Under the pieces are notes generated by a model. That model was not told where the DNA came from, did not search any database, and saw only the letters and a list, made by a program, of their open reading frames with translations. A stretch of DNA of 64,000 bases. It comes from Impatiens glandulifera. Taxonomy: Eukaryota; Streptophyta; Magnoliopsida; Ericales; Balsaminaceae. Of the stretch, positions 54,311 to 64,000 are shown one piece after another. Location of the stretch: the NCBI RefSeq assembly GCF_907164915.1, contig NC_061868.1, forward strand, positions 23,617,819 through 23,681,818, in the 5' to 3' direction. Positions within the stretch are counted from its first letter, which is position 1, and every line of letters starts with the position of its first letter. Position numbers and translations under genes: made by a program.

Positions 54311-55439
54311 GAAAAAAATAATTATGATTGATGATTTTAAGGAGGTGATGATTATTTTTGGTAAAAAGACTTAAATTATATTAAATTAACACTCTTTTTT
54401 CAAGTCCAAATCAAATCGTTAGACAATTTTGTCTTACACAATGCATATATATAAACAAAATAACAAATAATAATTTAAAATAGAGGGTATTTTAGTATTT
54501 TAGTTAATGAAATGAATAATGTGATTGATAATGAGTGATTAATTAGAAAATTAATTTTGTATAGATTAAATAAAAAAATCTTGACCGAATAAGACCTTAG
54601 TAAAATGATATTAATCGTTTTAAAAAAAAATACATTATTCAAATCATTGATTAGTTAAAATGAAGTTCAATACAATTTAATGTTTACTTAAAATTTTAAA
54701 TTAATCGAATATATAAAATTTAAAAAACATATAAAATAAAGATATAATACATGCATACAAATCTTATAAATTGACAACACCCATTGGGTGGGAAGAATAG
54801 TAATTTAGAAAAAAATACCAAATATTAAATTTTGGGTCAAATTACCAATCAATTATATAAAGTTCTACTTGGTCAAATTTTTCATATTATTATTATATAG
54901 TTATTTAAAAATAAAAATATTAAAACATAGTTTATTTAATTTATTTAAGTTTTTATATTTTTTTTATCTATCCTAATTTTAATTATTTAATAACTAAATT
55001 TAATAAAATTTGATATTTATCAAAAATAAATAAATAAATAAATTGAATATAATTCATTATTTAAAAATAAATAAATTAATATAATACATAATTGAAAAAA
55101 TAAAATAAAAAAATTTAAAATTAATATATATATATATATATATATTTAAGAAAATATGTGGTAAATAAATTATTAGATATAATATCTTAATTTATTTTTT
55201 TTAATAATAAATTATATAATAAAAAATTGGACAAATATTAACAAATAATAAAAATAAAAATTTGGACTAATAAAAAAATATTTATACCATGTCTTAATTT
55301 TTTTTTTTATAATAATAAATTATTAAAAACTATTTAAAATTAATATATAGATATATAATTAATTTTAAAAAATATGTTTTTATAATTTTTTTTCAATTTT
55401 AAAATATTATTTTAAGTATAAACTGAATCATCAAAAACC
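54311..55439. other. Very AT-rich spacer
   Basis: No gene; a (TA)n run is at about 55120-55145. Confidence 0.7.
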
Positions 55440-55670
55440 ATCAATTTCCAAACCTGTCCTATTCAAAAACGGTTCTGCCTATCTTGTGAGTGTGCTGCTT
55501 CAACCTGAAACAAACCTCTTCCGCGCTTGAACCTGGTTCAAGGGTTTGTGACAGTTTGTGTAGTATTGAAACCCCGGTGTTAATCTCTAACCGGATTAAT
55601 CACCACTCTTTGAGTGAAACGCGCTAACCAGCCCAACCCCGGTCCCCCAGCCGCGACCTAGATCCTAACA
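55440..55670 (+). repeat. Copia LTR 3'-end fragment
   Basis: It shares GCTTCAACCTGAAACA, the CTTGAACCTGGTTCAAG hairpin, GTTTGTGACAGTTTGTG and the terminal GATCCTAACA with the E1 LTR end. The rest of the LTR and any internal sequence are absent. Confidence 0.85.
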
Positions 55671-56717
55671 AAAACAAATACAATAAAAATAAGGTAAAAT
55701 AATAATATATAACATTATTATTATTATAACCTAATTTTTCTTAAAATATTATATAAATTTATTAAAACAAATAATTTTATTTTTTTTCCTTTATATATAT
55801 ATATATATTATTCTAATTAAAAAAATATTTCCCCTAATTTATTTTTCAATATATAATAATTATATAATGTTACGTATTTATTTAATTTTATATATAAATA
55901 TTTATAACATATTTTTCATAATTTGTTTATAAATATTAAATAATATTTTTTTTCTATATATATATATATATATTCTATTATATATGAGAAATGATTAGGT
56001 GAGGGAATTTGGTGAGAGAATGACTTGACATAATCTTGTAAGATAGTGTTTTTTATTTTTATTTTTTTGGATACAAATTAAGTTAGGGCTTATCATTTAT
56101 AGGTTATCAATTATTATTTATGGGCTTTTTAAAAATAAGTCCATGAACATATCATGATAAATTTTTTTTTTGAAGATTTTGGTGCCCCCAAAATATTTGG
56201 GCCTGAGGCAATTGCCTCACTTATTACACAGTAGGCCCAGGCCTATCACGAGTAAAATCAATGTAGAAACTGTAATAGGCGGTAATTGATTGTTGTTGTT
56301 GTTGTTGTTGATGTTAGTAATTCAGTTCTTATTTTACTGTCAAATCTAGAAATTGTTTAGATCTGATCTTAAACTTTTGTATTCATAAATTGTAAGTTTA
56401 TTTTATGTTGGGTTATTTGAGATTTTTGTTAAATTTTAAAAACAATGTATTTAATGATGTTAAATTGTTTTAGGTTTAGTTTATGATATTAGTCTTTGTT
56501 TAGTATTTCCATATTTTTGTTGAAGAATTGATGATTACATAGTAAAAAAAATTGTAATATATAGAAGATTTTTTTGTTAATAAAATTAATAACAAAACTC
56601 TTAATTAGTGATTTGATTTGTATCTTGATTACTTGCAACATCTTTTTGTTTATTCTTTCACCAAATCACAAATATTTTGTATAACTCACTAATTAGTTCA
56701 AAATTGAAGTGAAACAA
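55671..56717. other. AT-rich spacer
   Basis: No gene seen. A short (GTT)n run is at about 56292-56310. Confidence 0.6.
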
Positions 56718-56734
56718 CACTGGTGAAAAAGGGG

Positions 56735-57485
56735 TAAAAAACGAGAGTAAAAACTCTCGGTTTTGACCCCATAACTTTCGGTATAGACACATTAATGAAA
56801 GTTTTGGTAACTCTCTCCATCCTTCGGTATTGACTCTTTCGTTAAAAACAATTGGGCGTTTACCGAGAGATATCATAGAGTTTTCAATTTAGATACCTTA
56901 AAGTAAAACCGAAAGTTAATTGAAAAACTTTCGGTTTTTCTCTCTATGGAAAAACCGAATGTTTTACAAATAACTTTCGGTTTTACTCCTTAGGGAAAAC
57001 TCAAAGGTTTTCCAATTAACTCTCGGGTTTCATGAAATGGAAAACCGAGAGTTAATTAGAAAACTTTCGGTTTTCCCCGTAAGAGTAAAACCGAGAGTTT
57101 TCTAATTAACTCTCGGTTTTCTTCAATTGTAAAACCGAGAGTTAATTAGAAAACTTTCGGTTTTGCCCGTAGGAGTAAAACTGAGAGTTTTCTAATTAAC
57201 TCTCGGTTTTTTTCAATTGTAAAACCGAGAGTGAATTAGTAAACTTTCGGTTTTACTCGTGAGGGAAAAATCGAAAGTTTTCTAATTAACTCTCGGTTTT
57301 TCTTAAATGTAAAAACCGAGATTTAATTAGAAAACTGTCGGTTATACTTCTACGGGAAAAACCGAAAGTTTTCTAATTAACTCTCGGTTTTCTTCAAATG
57401 GAAAAACCGAAAGTTTTCATATAACTCTCGATTTTTCCATTTGAAGAAAAAACCGAAAGATTTCAATATTACTTTCGGTTTTTTC
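56735..57485. repeat. Left subterminal palindromic repeats of the CACTA element
   Basis: About twenty alternating copies of AACTCTCGGTTTT / AAAACCGAGAGTT and the variant with TTTCGG, arranged as inverted pairs around TTCTAATTAACT-type cores. In En/Spm elements, subterminal repeats bind the element's TNPA protein. The same unit is used at the right end. Confidence 0.9.
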
Positions 57486-57662
57486 CTGTAAAATTTTAAA
57501 AATATGATGATTATTTTGCTCGCAACCAATACTTGTTCAGCCAAACCAATATATCAATAATAAAAGAAATGACACATACATTAAATGATCATTATCATTA
57601 CAAAATTCGCAACCAAACTAATCATCCGAACAATCTGTTATAAGTTCAAATCGAAATAACTA

Positions 57663-59429
57663 CTAATGAAAACATGTTTTCAATCGAAATAACCAATGAA
57701 AACGTACTAGAATTAGCTTGTGGGGAGGAGGTGGTGGTTGTTGTTGCCTCATATACAATTCGATTCTCTCCATTCTTGCATTCATTTCTAACTTCTCCCT
57801 CTCCATTCTTGTCACAATTTCTTCTTTTTCCGCTTGCATTTCTTGAATTGTGCGCATTCTTTCTTCATCCATCTTCTCCAATTCCTCCAACTTGAGCACC
57901 ATTCTTTGATTCTCTTCATACAATCGCTCATTGTTTCGTTGTGAACTGTTTCCACTTCGACGATCCTCACGAAAGTGTGTGGGTCGGACGCCTAATCCCA
58001 TTATGAACACTCCCCCGTGTTTTCGTTGTCCGAACACCCTCTCCGTCAATTAGAAATCAGATATTCTGGGTTCGTTACTAAGAACCTCCTCCATCTCAAC
58101 CTGCACAATTAAAATAAAGTATCATTTCTATAATAAAAAACTAGGCATATTCAATTCACTTACAATTTTCTCTTGCACGTGTTCGTCCAGGACGGGTGTT
58201 GGGTTTTCTTTTGTCGGTTTTGGGGTACGGGTCCTCTTGAATACTTCAATGACAGACGGTGCCCGTCCCATTTCAATCGCCTATTGAAATAAATGATTTA
58301 TATAATTAATAACAATCTTTAGATTAAGTTATTACAAATAATGTACTTACCAACTCTTCTTCAATTTGTGCAAATAGTCTACTTCCCGTATGATGTGGGA
58401 ATTTTAGCTTCTTCCTGTTAATTATATTTGTACGACTGTTTTGCTGTATTTGAAATAAAAAATGAAGTTAGATTAATTAATATCAACTTTTATTTGAATT
58501 ATGAAACCGTACCTTAAATTTTTCCGTGAAGAAATGGTTGCGACACACAAACTCCCAATCATCTTGATCGTAGTCTGGTGGAGGATTAGCCAGTACCGCC
58601 GCCTCGTCTCCTTTGTGGACGTGGATATATGCCTTGTTCAAATTCGACCGCTATCTATCCCATATCTGCTTGGCGTGTCCCAATCCGGTCTTTCGAAATG
58701 AATCAATAGAACCATTAGTAGCTTCGAATGGATCCTGAAAAAAAACATTCAAATGTTAAAAATAATTATTTAATGAATAATGTATAATTAAGTAATAATT
58801 ATTACCTTGATATCAGTCCAAAGTGAATCCAATTGGTCCGCACTTAATGCCTTCCACTTTAGAAGACGGTGTGAGACGGCTGCGGGGTCCTAGATAATCG
58901 ACCCCACATGTCTAGACCACCGTGTTCTTCCCACGTCAGCACCGCCTGGCCTCCCATCTACCTCTCTAAAAGTAAGAGGAATCCTTGTCCCCGCTACCCT
59001 CTTATATAGAGCAATATTCATGTTCTTCCCCCGTCTCTTGCGGGCAGAAGATTCTTCAAAATTATCAAATTCATAATTAGATATGTGAATCAATTCAAAC
59101 AATAACTAATTTGTAAACAAGTTACCTGTCGATGATGGGTCGGGAGTGGAACCGTGCTCCTCCTCCTCATCCTCCTCATTAGGCTCCTCGAGACCCTCGT
59201 CTTCAGCTTCATCGTCATCCACCATATCAGCAAACGTACTCTCTATAAACTCTTCGGCCTCAGTAGCCTCAACATCCTCGTCTGTTGGGGGAGCAATAGC
59301 TATCGGGATCACAACAATAGGTGGTTCGTCTTTAGAAGACGATCCTCGGAGCCTTAAGTTCTCTGATTGGGCAAGTAAGTTCTGGTATGGCTTTAACAAT
59401 TTGCTGGGTTTTTCCTCATACTCCACCAA
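57663..59429 (-). pseudogene. CACTA second gene (Transposase_24, Ptta/En/Spm type), six exons
   Basis: Exon 1 (59429 to about 59123) is acidic, ending STPDPSST. Exon 2 (about 59045-58806) holds the IPLTFREVDGRPGG then GRTRWSRHVGSII block and LKWKALSADQLDSLWTDIK. Exon 3 (58734-58513) holds DPFEAT, FRKTGLGHAKQIWDR and PPDYDQDDWEFVC. Exon 4 is 58443-58351, exon 5 is 58280-58164, and exon 6 runs from 58100. Introns have GT at the donor and AG at the acceptor. Exon 6 carries LTERVFGQ and a coiled coil (EENQRMVLKLEELEKMDEER) ending in a Pro-rich tail. In-frame stops occur after VGSII in exon 2, after IWDR in exon 3 and before LTERVFG in exon 6. Such proteins accompany tnp2 in CACTA elements; a role in binding the subterminal repeats is plausible but inferred. 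Confidence 0.82.
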
Positions 59430-59545
59430 GGTTCTTTATTACCTTTAGACATTCTTAATGCATACCATTAATAAATGAGAGAATAATTGAAATAAGTAGT
59501 AATAAGAACGAATATAAAATAAAAAACATAAATCTACCTAATTAA

Positions 59546-62060
59546 TTAATCTGAACTATATGTTTGTAAACCGCGTTTTATTTTTGTCACAATCTTCCAA
59601 CCGGGTCGGGCTGACATATCAGGGACGTAAAATACTTGTTTTGCTTGACTCGCCAATATATACGGGTCTTGACTTTGGGTTTTCAAAATTCGGTTTACAT
59701 TTACACTTACGAAGCCATATTTATCCACTTTCACTCCTAGTTCCCCCGAGTGTGTATCAAACCACTTACACTTGAATAAAACAACTCGTTTGTGATAAAA
59801 GTATTGTACTTAGATTATATCCGTTAAAACTCTGTAGTATGACATAGTTTCAGACCCGTTGTACCCCTCAACAACCACCCCACTATTTTGAGTGGTCAAA
59901 CTTTCGTCGTGTTTTTCTGTGCAGAATTTGTATCAGTTTACTTTACACCAAACATACATAGAAGAGTACATACTTGGACCTTCTCCTAAGATCTTGAGGT
60001 CTCTTGATATGTCGTTAAATTCTTCTAATTGGGCGACCTATATATATACCCGAAATGAAGTTGTCAAAATGAATAAAAAGAGTTAGGATATATGGTTTAT
60101 AATTTACTCACTCGATGCTTGAAATAGGCGGCAAACGTTTCTCCACAAGACTCGTTGTTATTGCAATACTGCATATAAACTCTACAAATAGATCGAATAT
60201 TAAATAGCATACTCTTTAATGCTAATTAGTAACAGCGACATAAAATCTTACATGTAAAAAGGTTCTGCTTCGGGGCAATTTTTCGAAATGTAAGAATGAG
60301 CTGTCACTCGATCGATATAATCCAAGTTGTATATTTTTTCGTTAGATAGGTCTTCCAACGATGCAAATATTGAAATGCCCGAGATTTCAGCTTGTGCATT
60401 TTCTTGCTCTTCTTCCTCCATATCCTGACACATAAACTAATACTCTCATTTACAAGATAGCTCTCGCTTATAGAGGCTTCGGGGTGGTTATTATTAACAA
60501 TATAGGGGGCTCTCTATAATCAGTTCGATCATCAAACGACTCTTTATCCCTTCTGTATTTGTGCTTTGGTGGAATGAAGCGTCTATGACCCATGTAACAT
60601 TGTTCGGAACCATGAACCAATCGAAGAGATACCGTGTCGTTTTTACAACAAGGACAAGCGAATTTACATTTCGTACTCCAGCCTAATAAATTCGCGTAGG
60701 CGGGAAAGTCGTTAATGGTCTACAACAACGTCGCTCGCATGTTGAAGTATTGTGAGGTGTGTGCATCAAACGTTTTCACACCAGTTTGCCACAGTTCAGT
60801 CAATTCGTCGATCAATGGCTGGAGAAATATGTCAATTGCATCTCCCGGACTCTTTGGACCCGGAATTAACATAGATAAAATAAAATTGTTCGAATCCATG
60901 CAATTAGTGGGTTACACATTATAAGGAACGAGAATAACCGGCCAAACACTATATGATTTTTTCCTATTTGCAAATGGTTGAAACCCATCGCTTGATAAAC
61001 CCAGTCTTACGTTTCGAGATTCCGACGCAAAATATTTATAATTTTCATCAAACGTTTTCCAATTTAAGGAATCAGCGGGATGTCTCAACGTATCACTATC
61101 AACTCTTCCTTCTTTATGCCATCTCATCATTGGAGCCGTTTTTGAGGACATGTATAGTCTTTACAGTCTTGGTATTAAAGGGAAATATCTCAACACCTTT
61201 TTGGGAATGAATCTACCATTTTGCTTCTCTCGAACTGCCCCACTTGTTTGGTCGACTTTCCATCTTGAAAGACGACAAACTCGGCAAGAATCTTCATTTT
61301 TGTCGTCCTTCCAAAATAGCATACAGTTGTTCTTACATGCGTCTATCTTGTCATATTTAAGCCCGATATCAGTAATGAATTTTTTACTTTCGTAGTATAA
61401 TGAGTTTGGCAATTGAGCGTCAATCGGTAATATGTACTCTTTAAACAGACGCAGCAACATATCGAACGAAGAATTTGTCCATTGACATTTTTTATGTGAA
61501 GTAGTTTCAATAGTGCTGATGATTTCGTTATTCGAGCACCTTCATACAATGGCCGTTTGCAATCATCAATCAATTTATAAAATCTATGCGCATCTTCGAC
61601 TGTCATGGTTGTTTAGAACATCATTAACGTTAGAGAACATATCGTTTATAAATTCGTGCATATAACGTTCTTCATTGACCTCTTCATTAACTGTATTATT
61701 CATCTCCGGTCTCGCATCGTTGAATTCCGGCACGGCATCCTCCGACTGATCATCGTCATCATTATCATCATCGAAGTCATCGACATCTTCATCGATATCG
61801 TCATTAATCACTTGAGTAGTACGTCTCTTTTCTCCATGAAAATACTAGTACTCATAATGAATATTTATTCCATAAATGATGAGGTGAGTCTTCACTTCGT
61901 ATATTTCCATAAACGGCGTGTTCAAGCATTTCACGCAAGGACATTTCACTGTTTGTCGGTATGTACTCCTAATAGAAAACTCGAGGAATTTGTCAACACC
62001 TTCCTCGTAATCTGGATGATATGGACGTAAGGTCATCCAACTTTTATCAGGTACATCCAT
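59546..62060 (-). pseudogene. CACTA transposase tnp2, disrupted
   Basis: The minus-strand ATG at 62060 opens MDVPDKSWM, a Transposase-associated domain with CPCVKC (62060-61845). An acidic spacer (61811-61584) comes next. Then the tnp2 core: CKNNCMLFWKDDKNEDSC, then LRYFPLIPRL (about 61360-61161), MSSKTAPMMRWHKEG, LRHPADSLNW and VRLGLSSDGFQPF (61151-60912), PGPKSPGDAIDIFLQPLIDE, FPAYANLLGWSTK and CYMGHRRFIPPKHKYRRDKE (about 60865-60510). A segment AHSYISKNCPEAEP follows at 60300-60255, so the DUF4218 part before it is deleted. A DUF4216 domain (DKYGFVSVNVNRI, VFYVPD) is at 59734-59546. Several nonsense codons (for example a Trp-to-stop in the TLLWTIND block) inactivate it. Confidence 0.88.
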
Positions 62061-62159
62061 CTTTCTAATAAAATGGAAAACAATTCGCATTATTATTTAC
62101 TTAACTTTGTCTAAATTAATTAGGATTACATAATTCTAACATATTCGCTACCTAATCTA

Positions 62160-63170
62160 TCATTATTCAAACAAAATTCAACATAATCTAACATTTTCCA
62201 ATCCAAATTCAACATAAATGTAACATTTTCTAACTAAAATTCCACCTAAACAAACAATAATAATCAATTCATTCAATACATGACTCTAACCTAAATCAAC
62301 AATAATCAATTCATTCACAAACCTAAATCTAACAAAATATAACATAAATCAAACCTAACATAAATCAAAATTAAATCTAATATAAATCTAACATGAAAAT
62401 CTAACATAAATCTAACAAAATCTAACATAAATCTAACATACATAAACCTAAATCTAACATAAATCAAAATTTAAACTAACCTTGCTCAAGAAAAGAGCGA
62501 CGAGGAAGAGCGGCGGATGTAGATCGACGGGCGGACAGCGGGCGGATGAAGGTCCTAATCCAAACCTAATAAAAAAACTTAAACTAATCAAAAATTATAT
62601 AAAATCTAAATCAAACCTAAATCAAACTCAAATCAAACCTAAAATCTAATTCATTCATACCAAATCCAAATCAAACCTAAAATAAAATACATTCATACCA
62701 AACTTAAATCAAACCTAAAATCAAACTCAAATCAAACCAAACTCAAATCAAACCTAAAATCTAATTCATTCATACCAAATCCAAATCAAACCTAAAATAA
62801 AATACATTCATACCAAACTCAAATCAAACCTAAAATCAAACTCAAATCAAACCAAACTCAAATCAAACCTAAAATCAAATTCATCAAACCTAAAATCATC
62901 ATATCCAACAAATTATATCTTAATCAAAACCTAAACTAACCTAAATCAAACCAAAAACTAACATAAATCAAACCAAAATCAAACATAAATCAAACCTAAA
63001 ACTAACCTAAATCAAACTCAAATCAAACAAAATAATCAGCATATCCAATAAATTATATAAATCAAACTATATAAATCAACAAACATAAAATTATATCAAC
63101 TAACATAAATCAAACCCTAAATTTAACCAACAACTAACTTTAATCTAACTATATAAATCAAACTGACCTT
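62160..63170. repeat. G-poor low-complexity repeats in the CACTA 5' region
   Basis: About 1 kb made almost only of A, C and T on the plus strand, built on AATCAAACCTAAA, AAATCTAACATA and a longer unit with CATTCATACCAAA repeated at about 62660-62870. It lies upstream of the tnp2 ATG and may be leader or intron. No coding potential. Confidence 0.85.
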
Positions 63171-63519
63171 GGATGCAGGTGGTTGGCGGTGGCGCGGCGG
63201 CAGGGCGATTCTCCAATCGTCAGCGGCGGCGGAATTCCAATCGGGCGCGGCGGTAGGGCGATTCTTCAAGTGGCGCGGCGGCAGGGCGATTCTTCAAGCG
63301 GCGTCTTCGGGGGTGAAGGAGGAAGAGAAGCGTGGTCATCTTTAATCCGGCGTCGTCTTCAATCGAACGGTCGGGGAGAGAGAAGCGGGGAGGCGCAACA
63401 AAGGAATCGGGGGCGGCGTCTTCGTCGTCGGGGAGTAGGCGGCGGAGAGAAGAGGAGAAGAGGGAAAGGAAATCGGGAAAGAAGAAGAGAAGAGGCGTGC
63501 TTTTTTATTTTATTAGGTC
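63171..63519. other. GC-rich block near the CACTA 5' end
   Basis: A sudden GC-rich stretch with short direct repeats (GGCGCGGCGGCAGGGCGATTC at 63190, 63250 and 63276, partly varied). It probably includes the promoter/leader of tnp2. Open frames through it come from composition. Confidence 0.5.
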
Positions 63520-63725
63520 ATTTCCGAAAGTTTTATATAAAACTTTCGGTTTTGATAAGGGTCATTTCCGAAGGTTTTATATAAAACTTTCAGTTTTGAT
63601 AAGGGTCATTTCCGAAAGTTTTATATAAAACTTTCGGTTTTGATAAGGGTTATTTCCGAAAGTTTTATATAGAACTTTCGGTTTTGATGGTTATTTCCGA
63701 AAGTTAATTATATAACTTTCGGAAT
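63520..63725. repeat. Right subterminal palindromic repeats of the CACTA element
   Basis: Five inverted units with CCGAAAGTT, TATATAA and AACTTTCGG, spaced about 46-49 bp apart with GATAAGGGTCATTT between, matching the left-end unit type. Confidence 0.88.
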
Positions 63726-64000
63726 AATCACTTCACAAATTGTTAGATTAATAGGTTACTCACCTTCTAATGACCTTTAACCACATTAATTTAATACATT
63801 TGATATCCTTAAAATATTGCACATTCATATGATCAAACATTATACACATTCATAAGATAATCAAACATAAACATTCATATACACTTCTCTATATAATCAA
63901 ACACAATTATAAACATTTTAACATTAAACACAATATTAATTTTTAAAATACAACCCACACTTGATTATATTAGTTAGGAGTCTATATTGGAAAGTAAAAA
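63726..64000. other. AT-rich sequence to the window end
   Basis: No gene or repeat recognised. Confidence 0.5.

Larger units (their letters stand above)
56718..63730 (-). mobile_element. CACTA (En/Spm) DNA transposon, two genes on the minus strand
   Basis: The left end begins CACTGGTGAAAAAGGGG at 56718, a typical CACTA terminus. Subterminal palindromic repeats of the type ACCGAAAGTT/AACTTTCGGT follow (56735-57485) and recur at the other end (63520-63725). Inside, on the minus strand, are a tnp2 transposase (62060-59546) and a Ptta/En/Spm second gene (59429-57663). The right terminal CACTG repeat was not found where the subterminal repeats stop, so the right end is truncated or lies beyond the window. 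Both genes carry nonsense mutations. Confidence 0.88.

Noticed and set aside
56160..56240. hAT-like sequence around GGGCCTGAGGCAATTGCCTCAC
   Set aside because: A short palindromic string alone, with no transposase reading or paired terminal repeats, is not enough to call an element.
63183..63628. GC-rich Arg/Gly open frames on the plus strand
   Set aside because: They are in the leader region of the minus-strand CACTA element, have repeat-driven composition and no domain.

Overview
The window is nuclear DNA from a flowering plant, probably a eudicot. It is AT-rich, has plant-type transposons of almost every class (Ty1/copia, L1-type LINE, CACTA, MULE, tRNA-derived SINE-like), and carries an intronless cytosolic ribosomal protein gene of standard plant length. 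The copia elements carry an extra protein family that I remember mainly from Lamiales/asterid genome annotations; that taxonomic hint is weak. A run of exactly 500 N at 42675-43174 marks an assembly gap.

The only intact host gene I can support is RPL27 (eL27) at 50293-50700 (+), with a telo-box and a site II motif just upstream. A broken fragment of a THADA/Trm732-like gene lies at about 28760-29310 (-). Nearly everything else is layered transposons.

Layout. 1-13330: a duplicated AT-rich segment (copy A) split by a 12.1-kb copia element, E1 (955-13051). E1 has both LTRs (about 2.3% different by eye), PBS, PPT and gag, a large pol deletion, and three related extra genes (ORF-a, -b, -c) between RNase H and the 3' LTR, each with its own TATA box. 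14190-16640: copy B of the duplicated segment, with a pure CTCTT microsatellite. 16880-18110: a decayed MULE transposase. About 18110-24500: a second copia, E2, with a hairpin minisatellite in its LTR, a nested antisense solo LTR (18720-19934, TSD CGTAG), gag, no pol, and one extra gene of the same family. 24881-27160: copy C of the duplicated segment, expanded by SINE-like repeats. 27161-28509: a non-autonomous CACTA-like element. 32341-35520: an antisense copia fragment, E3, split by an ORF1-only LINE with a 17-bp TSD. About 35560-48935: a third copia, E4, with all pol domains but many disruptions, the gap, an unexplained 2-kb array of short-hairpin repeats (45490-47530), and an LTR-like end. 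48936-56717: RPL27, a foldback element, a second ORF1-only LINE copy and an LTR fragment. 56718 to about 63730: an autonomous-type but mutated CACTA element on the minus strand, with a tnp2 gene and a Ptta/En/Spm second gene.

The best candidate for something under-described is the extra gene family in the copia elements. It occurs in two diverged elements, always between the gag/pol region and the 3' end. In E1 it has been triplicated, and every copy has kept a TATA box about 85-120 bp before its start. Next best are two stem-loops conserved among diverged LTRs, the PPT-containing 89-bp tandem repeat at the E1 LTR edge, E1's 24-bp target duplication, and a plant half-LINE family seen twice.
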